From: an uncultured Rhodobacterales bacterium
Lineage (GTDB): Bacteria; Pseudomonadota; Alphaproteobacteria; Rhodobacterales; Rhodobacteraceae
DNA: 64,000 bases
Assembly (NCBI GenBank): GCA_903873585.1
Contig: CAIQOV010000003.1
Location: forward strand, 42,032 to 106,031
Reading direction: 5' to 3'
Notes under the pieces: generated by a model
The model's database searches: none
Told to the model about the DNA's origin: nothing
The model's input: only the letters and a program-made list of their open reading frames with translations
Translations under genes and position numbers: made by a program
In this document: piece after piece, positions 17,134 through 26,238 of the stretch
How the letters are laid out: each line of letters opens with the position of its first letter
How positions within the stretch are numbered: the first letter of the stretch is position 1

Positions 17134-17844
17134 ATGAAGCGCCTTGTTCTGCCCCTGATCCTGCTGGCGGCCCCCGCTTATGCCGCCACCTTTACTCCAC
17201 CCAAGGGCTGCACCGCCTATCTGACGGTGCAATCGCGCGGCTGTCTGGTGTCGCATTTCTACACCTGCGAGGCGGATACCAAAGGCGACCAGTGGCGCGC
17301 CGATTATGACGCCGAGGGCCCGTTCTTCCTGTCCAAGATCGACCGCGACACGCAATGGATCGAAAGCTACGATCTGACACCCGGCACAAAAGAAGTGCTT
17401 GACCCAAAGCCGCGCGATGCAGCGTCATTTTCGGACCTGCTGGCTTTGGGGCTGGATACGTTTGATTTCGCCCTTAGCAAAGACAACGGCGAGCACACGA
17501 TCATTCGCGGCTTTGACAAGCTGACAGGGCAAAGTGCCACGATTGACGGCGTAACCCTGAAGCAAACCGAATACGAATACACCCAAACCGACGACAAAGG
17601 CACCGTGCTGCGCCATTCCAAGGGGAATGAGTATATCTCGGAAGAGTGGCGCAGCTTCTTTTCGGGCCATTCAGAATGGGAGTTGGAAGACGGCACTTGG
17701 GCCCCGTCTGACACCCCGCCTGTCAAATTCATCACGCCGGGAAAGCCGGGCTTCGCGTCAACCATACCGCTGTTTGAATGTGACGGTCAGATGTCGTCAC
17801 TCGTTCTGCCCCACAGCGTTGCAAAATTTCTCGGAGGGTCTTGA
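17134..17844 (+). CDS. Hypothetical exported protein between gltD and gltB
   Basis: 236 aa, no recognised domain. It begins with a Sec signal peptide (MKRLVLPLILLAAPAYA, cleavage after AYA). The mature part is acidic and rich in Asp, Thr and Trp, with four Cys (GCTAYLTVQSRGC, FYTCEAD and LFECDG) that could form disulfides in the periplasm. It sits between the two glutamate synthase genes in the same direction and its stop is 2 bases before the gltB ATG. That implies cotranscription, but an exported protein has no obvious role in the enzyme. The frame opens far upstream inside gltD; ATG 17134 is chosen for its signal peptide and GGAG site. Confidence 0.8.
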   Translation: MKRLVLPLILLAAPAYAATFTPPKGCTAYLTVQSRGCLVSHFYTCEADTKGDQWRADYDAEGPFFLSKIDRDTQWIESYDLTPGTKEVLDPKPRDAASFSDLLALGLDTFDFALSKDNGEHTIIRGFDKLTGQSATIDGVTLKQTEYEYTQTDDKGTVLRHSKGNEYISEEWRSFFSGHSEWELEDGTWAPSDTPPVKFITPGKPGFASTIPLFECDGQMSSLVLPHSVAKFLGGS

Positions 17845-17846
17845 TC

Positions 17847-20800
17847 ATGACCAAATATGACGAAGCATGGGTCGCCGCCGAAGAGGCAAAGCGCGCTTGG
17901 ATGGATGCCAACAGCCTGTACAAGGCCGAAGACGAGCATTCGTCTTGTGGCGTCGGGCTGGTTGTGGCGATTTCGGGCAAACCGTCGCGCAAAGTGGTTG
18001 AAAACGGGATCAACGCGCTGAAAGCCGTTTGGCACCGTGGCGCTGTGGATGCCGATGGCAAAACCGGTGACGGCGCGGGCATTCACGTGCAAATTCCGGT
18101 CAAGTTCTTCTACGACCAAGTGCGCCGCACCGGGCATGAACCCGATGTGACCAAGCTGATTGCTGTGGGCCAAGTGTTCCTGCCGCGCACCGATTTTGGC
18201 GCGCAAGAAGCCTGCCGGACCATCGTTGAAACCGAAGTGCTGCGGATGGGCCACTATATCTATGGCTGGCGTCATGTGCCCTCTGACATCTCGGTTCTGG
18301 GCGAAAAGGCTTTGGCAACACGGCCTGAAATCGAACAAATCCTGATCCGCTGTGAAAACGGCGCGGATGCGGAACAGTTTGAGCGCGAGTTGTACATCAT
18401 CCGCCGCCGCATCGAAAAAGCTGCGACCAAGGCGGGCATTCAGGGGATGTACCTGTGTTCGCTGTCGTGCCGTTCCATCATCTACAAGGGCATGATGCTG
18501 GCCGAACAGGTCGCAACCTTTTACCCCGACCTGATGGACGAGCGCTTTGAATCCGCCTTTGCCATTTACCACCAGCGCTATTCCACCAACACCTTCCCGC
18601 AGTGGTGGCTGGCCCAGCCCTTCCGGATGCTGGCCCACAACGGCGAGATCAACACCCTAAAGGGCAACGTCAACTGGATGAAAAGCCACGAGATCCGCAT
18701 GGCCTCGGGCGCGTTTGGCGATATGGCTGAGGATATCAAGCCCATCATCCCCGGCGGCACATCGGATTCCGGCGCGCTGGATGCGGTGTTTGAAGTGCTG
18801 GTCCGTTCGGGCCGCAACGCGCCCATGGCCAAGACCATGCTGGTGCCCGAAGCGTGGAGCAAGCAGACCGCCAATATGCCCAAGGCTTGGGCTGATATGT
18901 ATTCCTATTGCAACTCTGTGATCGAACCATGGGATGGCCCTGCGGCGCTGGCGATGACCGATGGCCGCTGGGTTTGCGGCGGGCTTGACCGCAATGGCTT
19001 GCGCCCGATGCGCTATGTCATCACAGGCGATGGCTTGCTGATTGCGGGTTCCGAAGCGGGCATGGTTCCGGTGGATGAGGCCACAGTGCGCGAAAAGGGC
19101 GCTTTGGGGCCGGGGCAGATGATTGCGGTGGATATGCAAGAAGGCCGCCTGTTCCACGATGTGGAACTGAAAGACAAACTGGCATCGGCCCAGCCTTACG
19201 GCGACTGGATCGAAAAGATCGTCGACCTGAACGCTTTGCTGCGCGAAGTGCCCGAAGAACCGAACTTTACTGGTGCTGACCTGCGCCGCCGCCAGATTGC
19301 GGCGGGCTATACGCTGGAAGAGTTGGAACAGGTTCTGGTTCCCATGGCCGAAGACGGCAAGGAAATGATCGCCTCGATGGGGGATGACACACCAGCGGCG
19401 GTGCTGTCGGCGGTGTATCGCCCGCTGAGCCATTTCTTCCGGCAAAACTTTAGCCAAGTCACCAACCCGCCGATTGATAGCTTGCGCGATGGTCGGGTGA
19501 TGAGCCTGAAGACCCGCTTTGGCAACCTGCGCAACGTGCTGGATGAAAATTCCAGCCAGACCGAGATTTTGGTGCTGGAAAGCCCCTTCTTGGCCAATGG
19601 CGAGTTCAAGGTTCTGACCGAACGCTTTGGCGACCAAGTGGCCTATATTGATTGCACCTTCCCCGCAGGGTCCACCCAAGACGCTTTGCGCCAAGGGTTG
19701 GAACGCATCAGGGCCGAGGCGGAAGATGCGGTGCGATCAGGCGCTGGCCAATTGGTGCTGACCGATGAACACCAAAGCGACGCGCGTGTGGCGATGCCGA
19801 TGATCTTGGCCACATCGGCCGTGCATTCATGGCTGACGCGCAAGGGGCTGCGCACCTTCTGTTCGATCAACGTGCGGGCGGCTGAGTGCATTGATCCGCA
19901 CTATTTCGCCGTGCTGATCGGGTCGGGGGCCACGACGGTGAACCCCTATGTCGCCGAAGATTCGGTGGCCGAACGTGTATCGCGCGGCCTGATCGAAGGC
20001 AGCCTGATCGACGCCATGCGCCGCTACCGCGATGCGATTGACGCTGGTTTGCTGAAGATCATGTCGAAGATGGGCATCTCGGTGGTGTCGTCTTATCGCG
20101 GCGGTTTGAACTTTGAAGCGGTGGGCCTGTCGCGCGCGATGGTGGCCGAATATTTCCCCGGCATGCAAAGCCGCATCTCGGGCATTGGTTTGAACGGCAT
20201 TCAGTTGAAATGCGAAGAGGTTCACGCCAAGGGCTGGCTGGCACAAAGCGATGTGCTGCCGGTGGGCGGGTTCTATAAAGCGCGCCGGTCGGGCGAAAAG
20301 CACGCTTGGGAAGCGCAGACGATGCATATGCTGCAATCGGCCTGCGACCGCGCGTCGTTTGACATCTGGAAGCAGTATTCCGCCGCGATGCGGGCCAACC
20401 CGCCGATTCACATTCGTGATCTGCTGGATATCAAAGCCTTGGGCAAAGCCGTGCCGATTGAAGAGGTGGAAAGCATCACCTCGATCCGCAAGCGCTTTGT
20501 CACACCGGGGATGTCGCTGGGGGCCTTGTCGCCTGAGGCGCATAAAACCCTAAACGTGGCGATGAACCGCATCGGCGCCAAGTCTGACAGCGGCGAGGGC
20601 GGTGAAGACCCCGCCCACTTCCACCCCGAAGCCAATGGCGATAATCCCTCGGCCAAGATCAAACAGGTGGCATCAGGCCGCTTTGGCGTGACGGCGGAAT
20701 ATTTGAACGCCTGTGAAGAGCTGGAAATCAAAGTCGCCCAAGGCGCCAAGCCCGGCGAGGGTGGCCAATTGCCCGGCATGAAGGTGACAGCCCTGATCGC

Positions 20801-22385
20801 GCGCCTGCGCCATTCAACGCCGGGGGTGACGCTGATTTCACCGCCGCCGCACCATGACATCTATTCCATCGAAGATCTGGCGCAACTGATCTATGACCTG
20901 AAGCAGATCAACCCGCGCGCAAAGGTGACGGTCAAGCTGGTATCATCGAGCGGTGTGGGCACGATTGCGGCAGGCGTGGCCAAGGCCAAGGCCGATGTCA
21001 TCCTGATCTCGGGGCACAATGGGGGCACGGGGGCTTCGCCGGGTACGTCGATCAAATATGCGGGCCTGCCTTGGGAAATGGGGCTGACCGAAGCGCATCA
21101 GGTTCTGGCGATGAACAACCTGCGCGAACGCGTGACGTTGCGCACCGATGGCGGGCTGCGCACGGGCCGCGATGTGGTGATGGCCGCGATGATGGGCGCC
21201 GAGGAATACGGCATCGGCACCGCCGCGCTGATCGCCATGGGCTGCATCATGGTGCGCCAATGCCAATCCAACACCTGCCCCGTGGGTGTATGCACCCAGA
21301 ACGACGCGCTGCGCGCCAAGTTCACGGGGTCGGCGGATAAGGTGGTCAACCTTATCACGTTCTATGCGCAAGAAGTGCGTGAAATTCTGGCATCCATCGG
21401 GGCAAGGTCGATGGACGAGATCATCGGGCGCGCTGATCTGCTTAGCCAGATCAGCCGTGGTTCGGCGCATCTGGACGACTTGGATTTGAACCCGCTTCTG
21501 ATCTCGGTCGATTCGGCGCACAAGATCACCTATGACCGCTCCAAGCCGCGCAACCATGTGCCCGACACGCTGGATGCCGAAATCATCCGCGACGGCGCGC
21601 GCTTCTTTGAAGATGGCGAAAAGATGCAGCTGTCTTATGCCGTGCGCAACACGCTGCGCACCATCGGCACAAGGGCCAGCAGCCATATCGTGAAAAAGTT
21701 CGGCATGCGCAACAGCTTGCAGGCCGATCATTTGACCGTGAAACTGTCAGGGTCGTGCGGCCAATCTTTGGGCGCTTTTGCTGTGCGCGGGTTGAAGATT
21801 GAAGTGCAAGGCGATGCCAACGATTATGTCGGCAAGGGCCTGTCGGGGGCGACGATCACGGTGCGCCCGTCAATGACCTCTCCGCTGAAGGCCGAAGACA
21901 ACACGATCATCGGCAACACGGTGCTTTACGGCGCAACGGATGGCTATCTGTATGCCAGCGGGCGGGCGGGCGAACGCTTTGCCGTGCGCAACTCGGGCGC
22001 TAAGGTGGTGGTGGAAGGCTGCGGGTCGAACGGGTGCGAGTATATGACCGGCGGCGTGGCGGTTATTCTGGGCCGCATCGGGGCGAACTTTGGCGCGGGC
22101 ATGACGGGCGGGATGGCCTATATCTACGACCCCGACGGCGTGGCCGAAGATGCGATGAACACCGAGACGATCCTGACCTGCGGTCTTGGCCACCCGCATT
22201 GGGAAGCCCAGCTGAAGGATCTGATCACCGCCCATGTCGCCGAAACCGGCAGCCGCATTGCGGCGCAGATCTTGTCGAACTGGGCGGAAGAGCGGCGCAA
22301 CTTCCTGCAAGTCTGCCCGCTGGAAATGGTCAACCGGTTGGCCCATCCGCTGTCAGATGAGGCGATAAAGGTTCCGGCGGAATAA
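17847..22385 (+). CDS. gltB: Glutamate synthase [NADPH] large subunit
   Basis: 1512 aa, full length. Makes two glutamates from glutamine and 2-oxoglutarate. A 33-residue propeptide precedes Cys34 (SSCGVGLVVAIS), the nucleophile of the class II amidotransferase domain (to ~430). A central domain follows, then the FMN barrel (SSSGVGTIAAGVAKAKAD, ISGHNGGTGASP) and the 3Fe-4S cluster ligands CIMVRQCQSNTCPVGVC. The C-terminal beta-helix (GQSLGAFAVRGLKIEVQGD) closes the protein. ATG 17847 has CGGAGGG 8 bases upstream; a TTG at 17841 is less likely. Followed by a three-copy hairpin array. Confidence 0.97.
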   Translation: MTKYDEAWVAAEEAKRAWMDANSLYKAEDEHSSCGVGLVVAISGKPSRKVVENGINALKAVWHRGAVDADGKTGDGAGIHVQIPVKFFYDQVRRTGHEPDVTKLIAVGQVFLPRTDFGAQEACRTIVETEVLRMGHYIYGWRHVPSDISVLGEKALATRPEIEQILIRCENGADAEQFERELYIIRRRIEKAATKAGIQGMYLCSLSCRSIIYKGMMLAEQVATFYPDLMDERFESAFAIYHQRYSTNTFPQWWLAQPFRMLAHNGEINTLKGNVNWMKSHEIRMASGAFGDMAEDIKPIIPGGTSDSGALDAVFEVLVRSGRNAPMAKTMLVPEAWSKQTANMPKAWADMYSYCNSVIEPWDGPAALAMTDGRWVCGGLDRNGLRPMRYVITGDGLLIAGSEAGMVPVDEATVREKGALGPGQMIAVDMQEGRLFHDVELKDKLASAQPYGDWIEKIVDLNALLREVPEEPNFTGADLRRRQIAAGYTLEELEQVLVPMAEDGKEMIASMGDDTPAAVLSAVYRPLSHFFRQNFSQVTNPPIDSLRDGRVMSLKTRFGNLRNVLDENSSQTEILVLESPFLANGEFKVLTERFGDQVAYIDCTFPAGSTQDALRQGLERIRAEAEDAVRSGAGQLVLTDEHQSDARVAMPMILATSAVHSWLTRKGLRTFCSINVRAAECIDPHYFAVLIGSGATTVNPYVAEDSVAERVSRGLIEGSLIDAMRRYRDAIDAGLLKIMSKMGISVVSSYRGGLNFEAVGLSRAMVAEYFPGMQSRISGIGLNGIQLKCEEVHAKGWLAQSDVLPVGGFYKARRSGEKHAWEAQTMHMLQSACDRASFDIWKQYSAAMRANPPIHIRDLLDIKALGKAVPIEEVESITSIRKRFVTPGMSLGALSPEAHKTLNVAMNRIGAKSDSGEGGEDPAHFHPEANGDNPSAKIKQVASGRFGVTAEYLNACEELEIKVAQGAKPGEGGQLPGMKVTALIARLRHSTPGVTLISPPPHHDIYSIEDLAQLIYDLKQINPRAKVTVKLVSSSGVGTIAAGVAKAKADVILISGHNGGTGASPGTSIKYAGLPWEMGLTEAHQVLAMNNLRERVTLRTDGGLRTGRDVVMAAMMGAEEYGIGTAALIAMGCIMVRQCQSNTCPVGVCTQNDALRAKFTGSADKVVNLITFYAQEVREILASIGARSMDEIIGRADLLSQISRGSAHLDDLDLNPLLISVDSAHKITYDRSKPRNHVPDTLDAEIIRDGARFFEDGEKMQLSYAVRNTLRTIGTRASSHIVKKFGMRNSLQADHLTVKLSGSCGQSLGAFAVRGLKIEVQGDANDYVGKGLSGATITVRPSMTSPLKAEDNTIIGNTVLYGATDGYLYASGRAGERFAVRNSGAKVVVEGCGSNGCEYMTGGVAVILGRIGANFGAGMTGGMAYIYDPDGVAEDAMNTETILTCGLGHPHWEAQLKDLITAHVAETGSRIAAQILSNWAEERRNFLQVCPLEMVNRLAHPLSDEAIKVPAE

Positions 22386-22515
22386 GCGGGGGTTTCACAC
22401 CCCCGCACCCGCTGTTTAAGAGCGGGGGTTTCACACCCCCGCACCCGCTGTTTAAGAGCGGGGGTTTCACACCCCCGCACCCCCGTGGGATATTTGTGCA
22501 CGTATGAAAGGGGGA
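22386..22515 (+). repeat. Three-copy 36-bp tandem hairpin array with conserved box after gltB
   Basis: The hairpin GCGGGGGT-TTCAC-ACCCCCGC occurs at 22386-22406, 22422-22442 and 22458-22478, an exact 36-bp period, separated by ACCCGCTGTTTAAGA. After the last copy comes the box GATATTTGTGCACGTATGAA (from 22489), which recurs near other hairpins in this window. The array begins at the base after the gltB stop, so it may act in termination or mRNA stabilisation. Confidence 0.85.
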
Positions 22516-22600
22516 AGGGGCAACTCTTCCCCCTTTGCACCTATTCGCGCGGGCCAGTGCCCACTTGACCAAAACGCAGCACTAGGGCCTATGGTGCCCC

Positions 22601-23329
22601 ATGGCTGATAAGAAGACACGCGCGAAAAAGACCGAACCCGCCGCGACCCTGCCCCTCTGGCGGCAGGTGTTGCGTTGGCTTGGGCGCATTTTGGGCGGGG
22701 TGGTGGCGTTTTACGGGCTGTTGATCTTTCTGTTCTCGTTTCTGCCGCCACCGGGGAACATTTATCAATGGCAAGAAAGCTGGCGCTTGGGCGGGATCCA
22801 GCGGGAATGGGTGAGTTGGGCTGATATCTCGCCCGATATGGCGCGTTCTGCCGTGGCCGGAGAGGATGCCAATTTCTGCCTGCATTGGGGCTTTGACATC
22901 GCCCAGATCCGCGATGCCATTGCCCATGGCAAACAGCGCGGGGCCTCGACTATCAGCCAACAGGTCGTCAAGAACGTGTTTCTGTGGCAGGGCCGATCCT
23001 ATCTGCGCAAAGCGCTAGAGGCTGCGCTGACGCCGGTGGTGGAACTGATGTGGTCAAAGCAGCGCATTTTGGAAGTTTATCTGAACGAGGCCGAGTTTGC
23101 CGAAGGCGTCTTTGGCGTGCAAGCCGCCGCCCGCGCCCTGTTCAAAACCGATGCCGCCCATCTGACCGCCACGCAATCCGCCCGCTTGGCCGCCGTGCTT
23201 CCCAGCCCCAAAGAGCGCAACGCCGCCAAACCTTCGAAATTTGTGCGTGCCCATGCCGGGCAAATCCGGTCAGGTGCGCAAACCATCGCCGCCGACGGCC
23301 GCGCGTCTTGCTTTGAAACGGTGGATTGA
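22601..23329 (+). CDS. mtgA: Monofunctional peptidoglycan transglycosylase
   Basis: 242 aa. Polymerises lipid II glycan strands without a transpeptidase domain. A Lys/Arg-rich cytoplasmic tail is followed by one membrane helix (GRILGGVVAFYGLLIFLFSF, residues ~28-47). The GT51 domain then shows AVAGEDANFCLHWGFD, with the catalytic Glu, and RGASTISQQVVKNVFLW. The family length is typical (230-250 aa). It stands alone between the hairpin array and fzlA; 65 bases separate it from fzlA, so readthrough is possible. Confidence 0.94.
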   Translation: MADKKTRAKKTEPAATLPLWRQVLRWLGRILGGVVAFYGLLIFLFSFLPPPGNIYQWQESWRLGGIQREWVSWADISPDMARSAVAGEDANFCLHWGFDIAQIRDAIAHGKQRGASTISQQVVKNVFLWQGRSYLRKALEAALTPVVELMWSKQRILEVYLNEAEFAEGVFGVQAAARALFKTDAAHLTATQSARLAAVLPSPKERNAAKPSKFVRAHAGQIRSGAQTIAADGRASCFETVD

Positions 23330-23394
23330 GGATGAGGTGGTTGAACTCTGCCCGCCCTCGTTGCATGGAGAGGTGAACTTTGCCGCAGGTGCAC

Positions 23395-24060
23395 ATGATC
23401 CGTCTATATCACTTCCCGCTGTCGCCCTTCTGCCGCAAAGTGCGGCTGACTTTGGCCGAAAAGAAGCTAGAGGTGGAACTGATCGAAGAACGGTATTGGG
23501 AGCAAGACCCCGAATTCCTGCGGCGCAATCCAGCCGGCAAGGTGCCCGTCTTGAAGATAGACGCCAAGGTGATGACGGAAAGCCAAGCGATCTGCGAATA
23601 TCTGGAAGAGACAACGCCGAACCCGCCCCTGATGCCGCGCGATGCCGAAGGCCGCCACGAGGTGCGCCGCCTATGCGCTTGGTTTGACGACAAGTTTAAT
23701 GCCGAGGTGACATCGAAGTTGCTGCATGAACGAGTCTATAAAAAGATCATGGCGCAGGGCTATCCTGATTCCAGCAACGTGCGGTCGGGGGCGACGCAGA
23801 TCAAGTATCACCTTGATTACATGGGTTGGTTGCTGGAACAGCGCCGCTGGCTGGCGGGCGATGCGATGACGCTGGCCGATTTCGCCGCAGCGGCGCATTT
23901 GTCGGCGCTGGACTATATCTCGGACGTGGATTGGAACCGCAACGCTTTGGTCAAGGACTGGTATGCCAAGATCAAATCACGCCCGGCCTTTCGACCGTTG
24001 CTGTCAGACCAGATTCCCGGCTTCCCGCAACCCGCACATTACGCCGACCTTGATTTCTGA
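23395..24060 (+). CDS. fzlA: GST-fold protein, probable FtsZ-binding protein FzlA
   Basis: 221 aa. The N-terminal thioredoxin-like domain (LYHFPLSPFCRKVRLTLAEK, AGKVPVLKIDAKVMTES) and C-terminal helical domain are those of glutathione S-transferases. The whole pattern, especially the terminal YADLDF tail and LDYISDVDWNRN segment, matches what I recall of alphaproteobacterial FzlA. FzlA binds FtsZ filaments, is needed for division in Caulobacter, and does not act as a GST. The location after mtgA, a cell-wall gene, fits. If wrong, it is a generic GST. ATG 23395 is preferred over TTG 23380. Confidence 0.68.
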   Translation: MIRLYHFPLSPFCRKVRLTLAEKKLEVELIEERYWEQDPEFLRRNPAGKVPVLKIDAKVMTESQAICEYLEETTPNPPLMPRDAEGRHEVRRLCAWFDDKFNAEVTSKLLHERVYKKIMAQGYPDSSNVRSGATQIKYHLDYMGWLLEQRRWLAGDAMTLADFAAAAHLSALDYISDVDWNRNALVKDWYAKIKSRPAFRPLLSDQIPGFPQPAHYADLDF

Positions 24061-24084
24061 CCTGCGCGATTTTTCTGCGAAAAA

Positions 24085-24918
24085 TCAACTTTGCGCCGGT
24101 TCGTAGCGCACATAGGCAAAGGCTGAACTGTCAGGTGCCCAGCACGGCACGTTGATGCTGCCTTGGCCGCCGGTGAATTCGAGAACGTGGCGGCGGTTGG
24201 TGCCGTCGGGGTTGGCCAAGCACAGCGCCACGGGCAGGTTCGCGGGGTGGCCTGTCGTGCCGGTTGGATAGGCCAGATACAACAGATGCGCGCCGTCGGG
24301 TGAGGGGTGGGGGAACCAGTTCACCTGATCATCGGCAAACAGCTTGCGCTGGTTAGACCCATCGGCCCCCATCACCCAAATCTGGGCATGGCCATCGCGG
24401 TCGCAGTTGTAATAGATCTGCGAGCCGTCGGCGGAGTAATCGGGGCCGTCACAATGCCCTTCTCCCTGCGTCAGGCGGGTTTCGGGGCCACCGGTCACGC
24501 TGATCGTATAAACATCAATCACCCGCCGCCCACCTCGCGCCGCGACATAGGCCAGCGCCTGCCCATCGGGCGACCAACCATGCCACCAACTGGGCGCATC
24601 GGGCGAGATCAGGCGGGGTTCACCGCCAGTGGCGGGCAGCAGAAAGATTTCCGACCCACGGTCGCGGTGGTTGGATATCACGATCTGGCGGCCATCGGGG
24701 CTGATGCCGTGGTCATTGTTCAGACGTTGGGCAAAGCCGGTGTCGACAGCGATCATCTGGGGCGCATCCAGCGGCACGCGGTAAAGCCTGCCGCCGCCGT
24801 TGATCAGCAGCGAGTGGCCAGAAGGGTGCCAATTCGGGGCCTCGATCACGGTGTCGGCTTGCAGCACTTGGCGCACCGATTGGCTGGCCAAGGTGTAGAT
24901 TTCCAGAATGCTTTTCAT
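24085..24918 (-). CDS. TolB-like beta-propeller protein (PD40 repeats)
   Basis: 277 aa made of WD40-like PD40 repeats: HPSGHSLLINGGGRLYRV, ISPDGRQIVISNHRDRGSEI, GWSPDGQALAYVAARGG, YSADGSQIYYNCDRDGHAQI and PSPDGAHLLYL. These form a beta-propeller similar to the C-terminal half of TolB. There is no signal peptide and no TolB N-terminal domain, so it is cytoplasmic and not the Tol-Pal component. Related proteins are annotated as TolB family proteins or biopolymer transporters without proven function. It converges with fzlA. Confidence 0.8.
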   Translation of the reverse strand: MKSILEIYTLASQSVRQVLQADTVIEAPNWHPSGHSLLINGGGRLYRVPLDAPQMIAVDTGFAQRLNNDHGISPDGRQIVISNHRDRGSEIFLLPATGGEPRLISPDAPSWWHGWSPDGQALAYVAARGGRRVIDVYTISVTGGPETRLTQGEGHCDGPDYSADGSQIYYNCDRDGHAQIWVMGADGSNQRKLFADDQVNWFPHPSPDGAHLLYLAYPTGTTGHPANLPVALCLANPDGTNRRHVLEFTGGQGSINVPCWAPDSSAFAYVRYEPAQS

Positions 24919-25041
24919 ATCCGCCCTTTTTTGCCCGACACCGCTGCGGCATGGTGCCCGTGGCGAGTGTAGAAGGCTGTTCCTTAAAGGGCGAATACTT
25001 TGTTTTATATTGAAGCGGGATCTATTTTGTTGAGCGCCGCC

Positions 25042-26016
25042 CTAGAAAATCAGCACATCCGTGTAAGCCAGCGTCGGATGGCTGTCTAACACGGCGATCT
25101 GAATGGCTTTGCCGGCGCTGCTGCCATCGGCATCGTAGTACAGTGCCCCCGTCGTGGTGTTATAGATCACGCGGTCGTCGGCATCATGGCCCTTTGTGGC
25201 ACCCGCGGCGGCGTAAAACGCTGCGCTGGTCAAATCGCCAACCGCGCCCAAGCCTTTGAAGACCGCGTTAGACAAGGCGATGCTGTCGCTGGCCGAGGAA
25301 AAATCAGTGATATGGTCGAAGCCCTTCAACTGGTCAAAGACGAAGCGGTCTGCGCCATCCCCACCGGTCAATGTATCTGCGCCCGCGCCGCCGTTCAGAC
25401 GGTCATTGCCCGCATTGCCCAGCAAAACATCATTGCCGATCCCGCCGAACATGCTGTCGGCACCGCCGCCGCCAGTTAAGGAGTCTGCGCCACTCCCCCC
25501 AAAAATCGTGTCATTGCCCAAACCGCCGTCAAGGCTGTCATTGCCACCTTTGCCATCAAACTTGTCGTTGCCGCCAAGTCCGTAAGCGTTGTCATCATAA
25601 TTCGACAGATCGAAAACATCCGCGCCAGATAGAATTTTATTGATAAGTTTGTAATCATCAACGGTAGAGGTCGAAATGACGGCTTTTTGAAGCGCTACGG
25701 CCGAGACTTCAAACCCCTCAAACCCTACCGCGTCCTGCCATTTAGTCCCGTCGTAAACCCATTCATTGATCACGTTCACCGTGCCTGCGGTTGGAATACC
25801 AGTCTGGGAATTCACAACCAGTCCTTGACCAGCAAAGAAATCAACGAAAGAGTTGCCATTGTTTGAGAAGCTGGCACCATATATATCTTCATATCTCGTG
25901 CCATGAACGGTGGTGTTTGAATTATCATTAAATTCATATTTTTCAAATCCAGCGGCGATCCTGTTCAGATCGACATCCGCCTGATTAAACTGAAAATTTG
26001 CCCAAACGTTAGTCAT
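25042..26016 (-). CDS. RTX-type calcium-binding secreted protein
   Basis: 324 aa. Residues ~1-130 are a unique N-terminal region without signal peptide. Residues ~140-225 hold nonapeptide repeats (GGNDKFDGKGGNDSLDGG, GNDTIFGGSGADSLTGG) that bind calcium outside the cell. The last ~95 residues are a C-terminal block ending HPTLAYTDVLIF, nearly the same as in the island RTX pseudogene. This block probably contains the type I secretion signal; no ABC/HlyD exporter is in the window. A single gene with a GGTGTG site before the ATG; convergent partner of none. The function of the N-terminal part is unknown. Confidence 0.85.
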   Translation of the reverse strand: MTNVWANFQFNQADVDLNRIAAGFEKYEFNDNSNTTVHGTRYEDIYGASFSNNGNSFVDFFAGQGLVVNSQTGIPTAGTVNVINEWVYDGTKWQDAVGFEGFEVSAVALQKAVISTSTVDDYKLINKILSGADVFDLSNYDDNAYGLGGNDKFDGKGGNDSLDGGLGNDTIFGGSGADSLTGGGGADSMFGGIGNDVLLGNAGNDRLNGGAGADTLTGGDGADRFVFDQLKGFDHITDFSSASDSIALSNAVFKGLGAVGDLTSAAFYAAAGATKGHDADDRVIYNTTTGALYYDADGSSAGKAIQIAVLDSHPTLAYTDVLIF

Positions 26017-26238
26017 TTCACACCACCTATCAAAATACAGAAAGACCGGCCAAACACATCCAGTATTCAGCAGTCAGCAGTCAGAAACCAACTGAGACCG
26101 ATTCTTCGGCCCAACAACTTTCGTGTACACTATTTTGTCAGCTCTTGCAATGTTTCCATTCGGCCAAACGCGTTCTTGGGCGAGGCCGACCTATCGCCGC
26201 CGTGTCATCGCGGGCGACCCTCAAGCAAGGGGCGGCGC

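Noticed and set aside
18657..19694. Long minus-strand frame opposite gltB (345 codons)
   Set aside because: His/Gln-rich antisense of a highly conserved enzyme gene in GC-rich DNA; no start context or homology.
22386..22485. Regular repeats after gltB (and at 63862-64000) as a CRISPR array
   Set aside because: Units are identical throughout with no unique spacers, and no cas genes are near. They are tandem hairpins.
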